Shown one piece after another: positions 1 through 7,660 of a stretch of DNA of 64,000 nt. The DNA comes from Citrobacter telavivensis. GTDB lineage: Bacteria; Pseudomonadota; Gammaproteobacteria; Enterobacterales; Enterobacteriaceae. Position 1 is the stretch's first letter, and each line of letters opens with the position of its first letter. The notes below the pieces were generated by a model that worked only from the letters and a program-made list of their open reading frames with translations, did no database searches and had not been told where the DNA came from. The DNA lies in the NCBI GenBank assembly GCA_009363175.1, contig CP045205.1, positions 1,364,001 to 1,428,000 on the forward strand. Reading direction: 5' to 3'. The translations under genes and the position numbers were made by a program.

Positions 1-433
1 TCACCGCCCCAACCACTTCACCGCGACGCAGGCGTTCCTGGGTGCGGGTTTCATCTTCCACCTGCAAGTTGAGGCGAATAGGGGAGTCGGCCAGTACCGG
101 CGCCAGGGCTGGCAGCAGCCAGGTTGCCAGACTGTCGGCGTTGACCGCCAGCGACAGCAGCAGCGGCGTAGAGCCGGTTTGCTCATCGCCCAGCCATTCA
201 TCTTCCAACAACTCCACCTGACGAAGCAGCGCCAGCAGCTTTTGTCCTTGCTCCGTCGGACGCGGCGGAACGGTACGGACCAGCAGCGGTTGTCCGAACA
301 TATTCTCAAGCTGCTTGATGCGTTGCGAAACGGCAGATTGGGTGATGCACAGCTTCTGCGCCGCGCGTTCAAACCCGCGTTCTCGTATGACGGCATCCAG
401 TGCTTGTAGTGTTCTGTAGTCCGGACGTTTCAT
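1..433 (-). CDS. argP: LysR-type regulator ArgP (IciA), N-terminal part, cut by window edge
   Basis: The minus-strand frame opens with MKRPDYRTLQALD and runs 144 codons to the window edge without a stop, so the rest of the effector domain lies outside. The N-terminal winged helix-turn-helix typical of LysR proteins is visible (ERAAQKLCITQSAVSQRIKQ). ArgP is known as a lysine- and arginine-responsive activator of argO, dapB and related genes. It is divergent from rpiA across about 160 bases, as in E. coli. Identity rests on the near-identical N-terminus and the rpiA neighbour. Confidence 0.93.
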   Translation of the reverse strand, partial: MKRPDYRTLQALDAVIRERGFERAAQKLCITQSAVSQRIKQLENMFGQPLLVRTVPPRPTEQGQKLLALLRQVELLEDEWLGDEQTGSTPLLLSLAVNADSLATWLLPALAPVLADSPIRLNLQVEDETRTQERLRRGEVVGAV

Positions 434-551
434 TGCTCTGACACACTCCTGAAATTTTTGTTTGTCCTGCACTATGACATAAATTTGCATTGGGTAAAGA
501 CGAAATCCGTAGCCTGGGAGCGGGTCGGGAAGATTTTTCCGCGCAATGGTC

Positions 552-557
552 TATAAT
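552..557 (+). promoter_or_regulatory. Probable rpiA -10 element
   Basis: A perfect TATAAT lies 35 bases before the rpiA start codon in the argP-rpiA divergent gap. No strong -35 hexamer sits at 16-18 bases upstream, so the assignment rests on the -10 alone. Confidence 0.5.
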
Positions 558-592
558 GCGCGTGAATTTTTCTCCACAAAGGCGAGACGATC

Positions 593-1252
593 ATGACGCA
601 GGATGAACTGAAAAAAGCAGTTGGATGGGCGGCACTTCAGTATGTACAGCCCGGCACCATTGTAGGGGTAGGTACCGGTTCAACAGCCGCGCACTTTATT
701 GACGCGCTGGGCACCATGAAAGGCCAGATTGAAGGTGCCGTTTCCAGTTCGGATGCTTCAACCGAAAAACTCAAAAGCCTCGGCATCCCTGTGTTTGATC
801 TCAACGAAGTGGACAGCCTTGGCGTCTACGTTGACGGTGCGGACGAGATTAACGGTCACATGCAGATGATTAAAGGCGGCGGCGCGGCACTGACCCGTGA
901 AAAGATCATTGCCTCCGTTGCGAAGAAATTTATCTGTATCGCTGATGCTTCCAAAGAAGTCGATATCCTGGGTAACTTCCCGCTGCCGGTTGAGGTGATC
1001 CCAATGGCGCGTAGCGCAGTGGCTCGCCAGTTGGTTAAGCTGGGGGGGCGTCCGGAATATCGTCAGGGCGTGGTCACTGACAACGGCAACGTGATCCTCG
1101 ATGTGCACGGAATGGAGATCCTCGATCCGGTGGCGATGGAAAATGCCATTAACGCCATTCCTGGCGTGGTTACCGTCGGTCTGTTTGCCAACCGTGGCGC
1201 GGATGTGGCGTTAATCGGGACCGCTGACGGCGTCAAAACCATCGTGAAATGA
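593..1252 (+). CDS. rpiA: Ribose-5-phosphate isomerase A
   Basis: This 219-residue protein interconverts ribose 5-phosphate and ribulose 5-phosphate in the non-oxidative pentose phosphate pathway. Length equals the E. coli enzyme. Key residues are in place: D81 and D84 in YVDGADEING, K94 in the MIKGGGAALTREK loop, and E103 as catalytic base. The start follows a GGCGAGACGATC leader. A strong stem-loop directly follows the stop, so the gene is probably monocistronic. Confidence 0.98.
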   Translation: MTQDELKKAVGWAALQYVQPGTIVGVGTGSTAAHFIDALGTMKGQIEGAVSSSDASTEKLKSLGIPVFDLNEVDSLGVYVDGADEINGHMQMIKGGGAALTREKIIASVAKKFICIADASKEVDILGNFPLPVEVIPMARSAVARQLVKLGGRPEYRQGVVTDNGNVILDVHGMEILDPVAMENAINAIPGVVTVGLFANRGADVALIGTADGVKTIVK

Positions 1253-1256
1253 TCTT

Positions 1257-1290
1257 ACCGGGGGAGCGCTTCCCCGGTTAAAATTTTTTT
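1257..1290 (+). terminator. Rho-independent terminator of rpiA
   Basis: ACCGGGG pairs with CCCCGGT (1257-1263 with 1272-1278) and is followed by TAAAATTTTTTT. It starts five bases after the rpiA stop. Confidence 0.85.
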
Positions 1291-1302
1291 GTGGGGCAAA
1301 TT

Positions 1303-1320
1303 TGGTGACATGTATCACGT
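1303..1320 (+). promoter_or_regulatory. CRP-like half-site pair upstream of serA
   Basis: GTGA-N6-TCAC is centred near 1311, about 200 bases before the serA start. This is the core of a CRP site. Binding is an inference from the pattern only. Confidence 0.4.
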
Positions 1321-1519
1321 TTTGAATCTTGCCCTGCTGATTTCTCCAAAGAAAAACTTATCCCCAGCATTTTCCTCTACCATTTGCCCCTGAATGAACG
1401 CTCCTCAACAGGGCGACGCAAACGTTCATATTGCCGCAATCATTATTTTTGATATGTTGAAAGGCGGATGCAAATCCACACACACAACATCAGATTGCAT
1501 AAAAAGACAGGGTCGGGAA

Positions 1520-2752
1520 ATGGCAAAGGTATCGCTGGAGAAAGACAAGATTAAGTTTCTGCTGGTTGAAGGCGTGCATCAAAAGGCGCTGGATAGCCTT
1601 CGGGCGGCAGGTTATACCAACATCGAATTTCACAAAGGGGCGCTGGATGCTGAACAGCTGAAAGAGTCCATCCGTGATGCCCACTTCATTGGCCTGCGAT
1701 CCCGTACCCATCTGACAGAAGAGGTGATCAGCGCGGCGGAAAAACTGGTCGCCGTCGGCTGTTTCTGCATCGGCACCAACCAGGTTGATCTGGCGGCGGC
1801 GGCAAAACGCGGTATTCCGGTGTTTAACGCGCCGTTTTCCAACACCCGTTCCGTGGCGGAACTGGTGATTGGCGAACTGCTGCTGCTGCTGCGCGGCGTA
1901 CCGGAAGCAAACGCCAAAGCACACCGTGGCGTGTGGAATAAACTGGCAGCCGGTTCGTTTGAAGCGCGCGGTAAAAGACTGGGCATTATTGGCTACGGCC
2001 ACATCGGGACTCAGTTAGGTATTCTGGCGGAATCGCTGGGGATGCACGTTTACTTCTACGATATTGAGAACAAACTGCCGCTGGGTAATGCTACCCAGGT
2101 TCAGCATCTTTCCGAACTGCTTAACATGAGCGACGTGGTCAGTCTGCACGTGCCGGAAAATGCCTCAACGAAGAACATGATGGGCGCGAAAGAGATTGCC
2201 CTGATGAAGCCAGGCTCGCTGTTGATCAACGCCGCACGTGGCACGGTGGTGGATATTCCCGCACTGTGTGATGCTCTGGCAACCAAACATCTGGCTGGGG
2301 CAGCAATCGACGTATTCCCGACCGAACCAGCGACGAACAGCGATCCGTTTACCTCACCGCTGTGCGACTTTGATAACGTGATTCTGACGCCGCATATTGG
2401 GGGATCCACCCAGGAAGCACAGGAGAACATCGGTCTGGAAGTCGCGGGTAAGCTGGCGAAGTATTCCGATAACGGCTCTACGCTTTCTGCGGTTAACTTC
2501 CCGGAAGTGTCGCTGCCGCTGCACGGCGGGCGTCGTCTGATGCACATCCACGAAAACCGTCCCGGCGTGCTGACGTCTCTGAACCAGATTTTTGCTGAGC
2601 AGGGCGTCAATATCGCCGCGCAGTATCTGCAAACGTCGGCACAAATGGGCTATGTCGTTATTGATATTGAAGCGGATGAAGATGTCGCCGAGAAAGCGCT
2701 GTTGGCGATGAAGGCTATTCCGGGCACCATTCGCGCGCGTCTGTTGTACTAA
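1520..2752 (+). CDS. serA: D-3-phosphoglycerate dehydrogenase
   Basis: SerA oxidises 3-phosphoglycerate with NAD+, the first step of serine synthesis, and is feedback-inhibited by serine. The ATG at 1520 (MAKVSLEKDKIKF) gives 410 residues, the E. coli length; the frame is open 42 codons further upstream but that part has no family match. Visible parts are the Rossmann motif GYGHIGTQ, the catalytic signatures NAARGTVVD, DVFPTEP and TPHIGGST, and a C-terminal ACT domain from about residue 338 with the serine-contact segment HENRPGVL. Confidence 0.98.
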   Translation: MAKVSLEKDKIKFLLVEGVHQKALDSLRAAGYTNIEFHKGALDAEQLKESIRDAHFIGLRSRTHLTEEVISAAEKLVAVGCFCIGTNQVDLAAAAKRGIPVFNAPFSNTRSVAELVIGELLLLLRGVPEANAKAHRGVWNKLAAGSFEARGKRLGIIGYGHIGTQLGILAESLGMHVYFYDIENKLPLGNATQVQHLSELLNMSDVVSLHVPENASTKNMMGAKEIALMKPGSLLINAARGTVVDIPALCDALATKHLAGAAIDVFPTEPATNSDPFTSPLCDFDNVILTPHIGGSTQEAQENIGLEVAGKLAKYSDNGSTLSAVNFPEVSLPLHGGRRLMHIHENRPGVLTSLNQIFAEQGVNIAAQYLQTSAQMGYVVIDIEADEDVAEKALLAMKAIPGTIRARLLY

Positions 2753-2764
2753 TTCTCACCTGTG

Positions 2765-2793
2765 CGGGCAGGCGTGGAGTCTGCCCGTCATTT
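2765..2793 (+). terminator. Probable serA terminator
   Basis: CGGGCAG (2765-2771) pairs with CTGCCCG (2781-2787), followed by TCATTTCTT. It lies 13 bases past the serA stop. The T-run is interrupted. Confidence 0.65.
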
Positions 2794-2941
2794 CTTCCTT
2801 CGTTTTCCCTTCATCCCCTTCGGTAACGCATACATCCTGTTTTCGAGCCTTGCCGCAATTGATGATTAAAGGCTTCACTGCGTGTTGTACATCAACAAAA
2901 GGAAATTACGATAGAGGCGCAGCACAACGCTGAAACGGGAA

Positions 2942-2963
2942 AGCCCCTACCGAAGCAGGGGCT
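2942..2963 (-). terminator. SibC terminator hairpin
   Basis: On the minus strand AGCCCCTGC-TTCG-GTAGGGGCT forms a nine-pair stem (one G-U) closed by a UUCG tetraloop, followed by TTCCCGTTT. It defines the 3' end of the antisense RNA. Confidence 0.8.
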
Positions 2964-2981
2964 CTTAGAAGGAAAGGGACG

Positions 2982-3041
2982 ATGATGAGTCATGTCATCA
3001 TGCTGCTTATCCTGTTAATCATCGCCTGGCCAGCATATTAA
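2982..3041 (+). CDS. ibsC: Ibs-family hydrophobic toxin peptide, 19 residues
   Basis: The ORF encodes MMSHVIMLLILLIIAWPAY, the length and pattern of E. coli Ibs toxins (a double Met start, a hydrophobic core, and a small-residue-Ala-Tyr end). Ibs peptides insert in the inner membrane and depolarise it when over-expressed. AAGGAAAGGG just upstream is a good ribosome-binding region. The whole ORF lies opposite the SibC RNA. The symbol is given by position between serA and fau; the sequence is an Ibs variant rather than an exact IbsC copy. Confidence 0.85.
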   Translation: MMSHVIMLLILLIIAWPAY

Positions 3042-3088
3042 CAGCGAAAACGCAGGAAGGAGGTTCGCCTCCCTCACCCTTACCGAGG

Positions 3089-3117
3089 AATCTAGGTCAA
3101 AAAAACGGCGGTGTCAA
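3089..3117 (-). promoter_or_regulatory. Near-consensus sigma-70 promoter of SibC
   Basis: On the minus strand a perfect TTGACA (3112-3117) is 17 bases from TAGATT (3089-3094), with the predicted start near 3083. The -35 box directly abuts the fau stop codon. The strength fits an antitoxin RNA that must exceed its target. Confidence 0.8.
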
Positions 3118-3729
3118 TCAACAAAGAAGCGCCTGGCACTCCCATACTTTTGATGGTGTCACAACGGCCGGTAAGGGAACATCCCACTCTTCTACCGGCA
3201 GTTTCTCCACGCGCTGACAGTCGTGGGCGTACCCTACGGGTATCAACCCATACTGTTGCCAGTTTTGTAAGGTGCGATCGTAGAATCCGCCGCCCATCCC
3301 CAAACGCTGGCCCTGTTCATCAAACGCGACTAAAGGCGTGACCAGCACGTCCAGTTGCGAAAGTGGCAGGACATCACGAACGTCCAGTTTAGGCTCCTGA
3401 ATCTTCAGCCGATTGGTAACCAGTTCACTGTGTGGGTGGTAGTGCAGAAATAGCAAATTACCGGGGCTGAACGGGTGTAGAACCGGAAGATAGACTCGCT
3501 TTCCCGCCCGCCAGAGTTGTTCAATCAGCGGCTGGGTATCAAGTTCGCCATCAAATGACAAAAACACAGCGACCGTCTGTGCCATCACGACGGGCGGATA
3601 CGCAAGCATGCGTGTCGCGGCCTGTTGACCGAAGGCGATTTGTTGCGAAAGTGTGAGTGCACGACGACGTTGCCTGATCATCTGGCGAAGGGCTTGTCGT
3701 GATAAAGGGAGTTCAGAGAGTAATGTCAT
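3118..3729 (-). CDS. fau: 5-formyltetrahydrofolate cyclo-ligase
   Basis: Fau (YgfA) converts 5-formyltetrahydrofolate to 5,10-methenyltetrahydrofolate using ATP. The 203-residue protein has the family's basic N-terminus (RQMIRQRRRAL) and the conserved C-terminal loop LGMGGGFYDRTL, used for ATP binding. It lies just downstream of 6S RNA on the same strand, and in E. coli the two are co-transcribed. In E. coli fau has been linked to persistence and biofilm formation. Confidence 0.95.
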   Translation of the reverse strand: MTLLSELPLSRQALRQMIRQRRRALTLSQQIAFGQQAATRMLAYPPVVMAQTVAVFLSFDGELDTQPLIEQLWRAGKRVYLPVLHPFSPGNLLFLHYHPHSELVTNRLKIQEPKLDVRDVLPLSQLDVLVTPLVAFDEQGQRLGMGGGFYDRTLQNWQQYGLIPVGYAHDCQRVEKLPVEEWDVPLPAVVTPSKVWECQALLC

Positions 3730-3748
3730 GGCTGTCGCCAGGTAGAAG

Positions 3749-3933
3749 GAGAATCTCCGAGATGCCGCCGCAGGCTGTAACCCTTGAACCCTTGGTTCAA
3801 GGTGAATGCGTCGTCACAGTCTTAAGGCTTCTCGGGCGGACCGAGCATGCTCACCAACCATGGATCGCCACATTCTTGTGGTATGAAATATCGGCTCAGG
3901 GGACTGGCCCGCTTGCAAACATCTCAGAGAAAT
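3749..3933 (-). ncRNA. ssrS: 6S RNA
   Basis: The minus strand begins ATTTCTCTGAGATGTTTGC and ends CATCTCGGAGATTCTC, matching both arms of the long E. coli 6S hairpin. The middle keeps the open-complex-like bubble and the segment ACCTTGAACCAAGGGTTCAA. Length is about 185 bases against 183 in E. coli. 6S RNA binds sigma-70 RNA polymerase in stationary phase. A TATGGT -10 candidate lies at 3954-3959. The 3' end precedes fau by about 20 bases. Several spurious ORFs cross this locus. Confidence 0.96.
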
Positions 3934-3974
3934 TTTGTCTTCACGGTCACTCTACCATAGTAAACCGAAAAGTG

Positions 3975-4304
3975 TTATTCAAAGTTTTTGCTCGTTTTTT
4001 CGGTTATGCGACCCTGATCAAGCAGTGCCTCTTCAATGGTCTGTTGTAGCATCCGAATACGTTGTTCCATGCTCGCCGCGTAGTCGCGGGTCTTCGCTTT
4101 TTCCTGAGTCAGTTCGTAGCTAATATTCAGTGCAGCAATGAATACCAGTTGCTCAGTATTTGTGACTCTAGTGCGAACTTTCAGATCTTGCAACCGCTGA
4201 TTCAGATCGTCCGCTGCCTGATTCAACGCATCCCTTTGTTCAGGCGGGCAATTCACTCGCAGTGAACGGCCAAAAATTTGGATATCGACGGGTTGTGCAG
4301 ACAT
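3975..4304 (-). CDS. zapA: Cell division protein ZapA
   Basis: ZapA binds FtsZ and bundles its protofilaments at the Z-ring. The 109-residue protein has the compact N-terminal FtsZ-binding domain (VDIQIFGRSLRVNCP) and a C-terminal coiled coil from about residue 60 (ISYELTQEKAKTRDYAASME). Length and sequence fit the E. coli protein throughout. It is divergent from ygfB and upstream of 6S RNA on the same strand. Confidence 0.96.
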   Translation of the reverse strand: MSAQPVDIQIFGRSLRVNCPPEQRDALNQAADDLNQRLQDLKVRTRVTNTEQLVFIAALNISYELTQEKAKTRDYAASMEQRIRMLQQTIEEALLDQGRITEKTSKNFE

Positions 4305-4470
4305 GCCACCTTCCTGCTGATTGACTGCGCTGCCTTCGTCTCCAGACCCTGGGTCCGCGAAGGGGCGACACTATAGCTACCCTGATGTGAAGATACAAGC
4401 CCTATTCTGGTTCACCAGGGTCCAAAGTGGTAGCATACCATGAATATCCTCCCTTTGATGACGAATGCTT

Positions 4471-5049
4471 ATGTCTATACAGAACGAAATGCCTGGTTAC
4501 AGTGAAATGAACCAGTATTTGAACCAACAAGGGGCCGGACTGACCCCGGCGGAAATGCATGGTTTGATCAGCGGGATGATTTGCGGTGGCAATAACGACA
4601 GCTCCTGGCAGCCGCTGCTTCACGACCTGACGAATGAAGGACTGGCCTTCGGTCATGAACTGGCTCAGGCGCTGCGTAAAATGCACTCCGCGACCAGCGA
4701 CGCGCTGGAAGATGACGGTTTCCTTTTTCAGCTTTATCTGCCTGAAGGCGATGACGTGAGCGTCTTCGATCGCGCCGATGCACTGGCGGGATGGGTTAAT
4801 CACTTCCTGCTTGGTCTTGGCGTCACGCAGCCGAAGCTCGATAAAGTGACCGGCGAGACGGGTGAAGCCATCGACGATTTGCGCAACATCGCGCAGCTCG
4901 GCTATGACGAAGATGAAGATCAGGAAGAGCTGGAGATGTCTCTCGAAGAGATCATCGAGTATGTGCGTGTCGCCGCGCTGCTGTGCCACGACACCTTTAC
5001 CCGTCAATCGCCGACCGCACCGGAAGTGCGTAAACCGACCCTACACTAA
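4471..5049 (+). CDS. ygfB: YgfB, UPF0149 family protein
   Basis: This 192-residue acidic protein belongs to the YecA/YgfB (UPF0149) family, whose molecular role in E. coli is not settled. The family core is visible: LTPAEMHGLISGMICGG near the N-terminus and WVNHFLLGLG in the middle, with a strongly acidic stretch DEDEDQEELEMSLEEI near residue 150. I chose the second ATG (MSIQNEM) to match E. coli; the ATG six bases upstream is also possible because neither has a clear ribosome-binding site. It leads the run ygfB-pepP-ubiH-ubiI. Confidence 0.92.
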   Translation: MSIQNEMPGYSEMNQYLNQQGAGLTPAEMHGLISGMICGGNNDSSWQPLLHDLTNEGLAFGHELAQALRKMHSATSDALEDDGFLFQLYLPEGDDVSVFDRADALAGWVNHFLLGLGVTQPKLDKVTGETGEAIDDLRNIAQLGYDEDEDQEELEMSLEEIIEYVRVAALLCHDTFTRQSPTAPEVRKPTLH

Positions 5050-5077
5050 AAAGTAAAACGATAATGGAGGCCACGTC

Positions 5078-6391
5078 ATGACACCGCAGGAATACCAACG
5101 TCGTCGCCAGGCACTGCTTGCGCAAATGCAGCCAGGCAGCGCCGCGCTGATTTTTGCCGCGCCGGAAGTTACGCGCAGCGCGGACAGTGAATACCCGTAT
5201 CGCCAGAGCAGCGATTTCTGGTATTTCACCGGTTTTAACGAACCGGAAGCCGTTCTGGTACTGATTAAAAGCGACGATACCCATAACCACAGCGTGTTGT
5301 TCAATCGCGTTCGCGATCTGACTGCGGAAATCTGGTTTGGTCGTCGTCTGGGACAAGATGCCGCGCCGGAAAAACTGGCTGTGGATCGTGCGCTGGCCTT
5401 TAGCGAAATCAATCAACAGCTTTTTCAGTTGCTTAACGGTCTGGACGTGGTCTACCACGCGCAGGGCGAATATGCGTATGCGGATGAGGTCGTCTTCACC
5501 GCGCTGGAAAAACTGCGCAAAGGTTCGCGCCAGAACCTGAAATCGCCGTCAACCCTGATCGACTGGCGGCCGATAGTGCATGAAATGCGCCTGTTTAAGT
5601 CGCCTGAAGAGATTGCGGTGATGCGTCGCGCAGGAGAAATTACGGCACTGGCGCATACCCGGGCGATGGAAAAATGCCGTCCGGGGATGTTTGAGTATCA
5701 ACTGGAAGGCGAAATTCATCACGAGTTTACTCGCCACGGTGCGCGCTATCCGTCCTACAACACCATTGTGGGCAGCGGTGAAAACGGCTGCATTCTGCAT
5801 TACACCGAAAACGAAAGTGAACTGCGCGACGGCGCCCTGGTGCTGATTGATGCTGGCTGTGAATACAAAGGGTATGCGGGCGATATCACGCGAACCTTCC
5901 CGGTGAATGGCAAATTTACCCCGGCGCAGCGTGAGATCTACGACATCGTGCTGGAATCGCTGGAGACCAGCCTGCGTCTGTACCGTCCTGGTACTTCGAT
6001 TCAGGAGGTCACCGGTGAAGTCGTGCGCATTATGATTACCGGGCTGGTGAAGCTGGGTATTTTGAAAGGCGAAGTGGATCAACTGATCGCCGATAACGCG
6101 CATCGACCGTTTTTCATGCACGGTCTGAGCCATTGGCTCGGGCTGGATGTTCACGATGTCGGTGAATATGAGCAGGATCGTTCCCGTATTCTGAAACCGG
6201 GAATGGTGATCACCGTTGAGCCGGGACTGTACATCGCCCCCGATGCTGATGTACCAGAAGCTTATCGTGGGATCGGGATCCGCATTGAGGATGACATCCT
6301 GATTACGGAAAACGGTAACGAAAATCTGACCGCCGGCGTCGTCAAAAAGGCGGATGAGATTGAAGCGTTAATGGCGGCGGCGAGAGCGTAA
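5078..6391 (+). CDS. pepP: Xaa-Pro aminopeptidase P
   Basis: PepP removes N-terminal residues that precede proline, using two manganese ions. The 437-residue protein has an N-terminal creatinase-like domain (about 1-170) and a pita-bread catalytic domain. Metal ligands are present: D258 (VLIDAG), D269 (YAGDITRTF), H352 (HGLSHWLGLDVHD), E381 (VEPGLY) and E404 (IRIEDD). A GGAGG precedes the ATG. Its stop overlaps the ubiH start by one base, so the two are translationally coupled. Confidence 0.97.
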   Translation: MTPQEYQRRRQALLAQMQPGSAALIFAAPEVTRSADSEYPYRQSSDFWYFTGFNEPEAVLVLIKSDDTHNHSVLFNRVRDLTAEIWFGRRLGQDAAPEKLAVDRALAFSEINQQLFQLLNGLDVVYHAQGEYAYADEVVFTALEKLRKGSRQNLKSPSTLIDWRPIVHEMRLFKSPEEIAVMRRAGEITALAHTRAMEKCRPGMFEYQLEGEIHHEFTRHGARYPSYNTIVGSGENGCILHYTENESELRDGALVLIDAGCEYKGYAGDITRTFPVNGKFTPAQREIYDIVLESLETSLRLYRPGTSIQEVTGEVVRIMITGLVKLGILKGEVDQLIADNAHRPFFMHGLSHWLGLDVHDVGEYEQDRSRILKPGMVITVEPGLYIAPDADVPEAYRGIGIRIEDDILITENGNENLTAGVVKKADEIEALMAAARA

Positions 6392-7569
6392 TGAGCGTGA
6401 TCATTGTTGGCGGTGGCATGGTGGGCGCGACGCTGGCGCTGGCCATTTCCCGGTTAAGTCAGGGAACACTGCCGGTTCATCTGATTGAAGCGACCGCCCC
6501 TGAAGCAGACAGTCATCCTGGGTTTGATGCCCGGGCGATTGCGCTTGCGGCGGGAACCTGCCAACAACTGGCGCGAATCGGTGTCTGGCAGGCGATTGCC
6601 GATTGTGCCACCGCGATCCATACGGTTCACGTCAGCGATCGAGGCCATGCCGGATTTGTGACGCTCAACGCTGATGATTATCGCATTCCGGCGCTGGGGC
6701 AGGTGGTTGAACTGCACGACGTGGGGCTGCGCTTGTTTTCCCTGCTGCGAAAAGCGCCAGGCGTCACGTTGCACTGCCCGGACCGGGTTGCCAGCGTGTC
6801 GCGCACCCAGGAACAGGTGAATGTCACGCTGGAAACGGGCGAAACGATCGTCGGACGCGTTCTGGTGGCGGCAGATGGGACGCGTTCTGCGTTGGCAACC
6901 GCCTGCGGCGTTGACTGGCAGCAGGAACCTTATGAGCAGTTGGCGGTGATCGCTAACGTCTCAACTGCGGTTGCCCATAACGGCCGCGCGTTTGAACGGT
7001 TTACGGCGCATGGCCCCCTGGCGATGCTGCCGATGTCTGAAGGGCGCTGTTCGCTGGTGTGGTGTCATCCGCTGGAACAACGTGAGGAAATTCTGAGCTG
7101 GTCAGATGAACGCTTCTGCCGTGAACTTCAGACGGCTTTCGGCTGGCGGTTGGGGAAAATCACCCACGCGGGCAAACGCAGCGCGTATCCGCTTTCTCTC
7201 ACTACGGCGGCGAAGGCGTTTACGCACCGCACCGTGCTGGTGGGCAACGCCGCGCAGACGCTGCACCCGATTGCGGGGCAGGGGTTTAACCTTGGACTGC
7301 GTGATGTTATGAGCCTCGCCGAAACGCTCACAACAGCTCAGGCGATAGGCAGGGACGTCGGCGACTACGCCGTGCTCGCGCACTATCAACATCGTCGTCA
7401 GGGGGATCGCCAGGCCACGGTCGGCGTGACGGACAGTCTGGTTCATCTGTTTGCCAACCGCTGGGCGCCGCTGGTTGTCGGGCGCAACGTGGGTCTGATG
7501 ACCATGGAATTATGCCCTCCCGCCCGCGATGCGTTTGCACAGCGGACGTTAGGTTGGGTGGCGCGGTAA
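6391..7569 (+). CDS. ubiH: 2-octaprenyl-6-methoxyphenol hydroxylase UbiH
   Basis: UbiH is a flavin monooxygenase of aerobic ubiquinone synthesis, hydroxylating C1 of the ring. The 392-residue protein shows the N-terminal FAD motif VGGGMVGATLALAIS, the middle motif VAADGTRSALA and the C-terminal FAD ribityl motif GNAAQTLHPIAGQGFNLGLRD. The ATG overlaps the pepP stop (TAATG). UbiH is paralogous to UbiI, encoded next in the same direction. Confidence 0.96.
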   Translation: MSVIIVGGGMVGATLALAISRLSQGTLPVHLIEATAPEADSHPGFDARAIALAAGTCQQLARIGVWQAIADCATAIHTVHVSDRGHAGFVTLNADDYRIPALGQVVELHDVGLRLFSLLRKAPGVTLHCPDRVASVSRTQEQVNVTLETGETIVGRVLVAADGTRSALATACGVDWQQEPYEQLAVIANVSTAVAHNGRAFERFTAHGPLAMLPMSEGRCSLVWCHPLEQREEILSWSDERFCRELQTAFGWRLGKITHAGKRSAYPLSLTTAAKAFTHRTVLVGNAAQTLHPIAGQGFNLGLRDVMSLAETLTTAQAIGRDVGDYAVLAHYQHRRQGDRQATVGVTDSLVHLFANRWAPLVVGRNVGLMTMELCPPARDAFAQRTLGWVAR

Positions 7570-7582
7570 ACATCACCTCCAG

Positions 7583-7614
7583 ACCGGACAGGCGAAGCGC
7601 GATCCGGTATTTTT
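7583..7614 (+). repeat. REP-like hairpin in the ubiH-ubiI gap
   Basis: ACCGGA (7583-7588) and TCCGGT (7603-7608) enclose GGCGAAGCGC, followed by ATTTTT. It looks like a diverged REP unit that could weakly terminate or stabilise the upstream transcript. Confidence 0.5.
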
Positions 7615-7660
7615 ACGAATATGACGCCCGATGGCGGTTTCCGATTTTCAGGAGTAAACA

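Larger units (their letters stand above)
2938..3083 (-). ncRNA. sibC: SibC-type antisense RNA (type I antitoxin)
   Basis: The minus strand carries a transcript unit resembling E. coli SibC and lying in the same serA-fau gap. It has a 5' start like GTAAGGGTGAGGGAGG at 3083, the complement of the whole Ibs ORF in the middle, and a 3' terminator hairpin with a C(TTCG)G tetraloop. Sib RNAs are known to repress translation of the toxic Ibs peptide by base pairing. The ends are inferred from the promoter and terminator and may be off by a few bases. Confidence 0.85.

Noticed and set aside
3699..4049. ORF of 116 codons on the plus strand
   Set aside because: It crosses 6S RNA on the opposite strand and the end of zapA and fau; the codon pattern is a shadow of those features.
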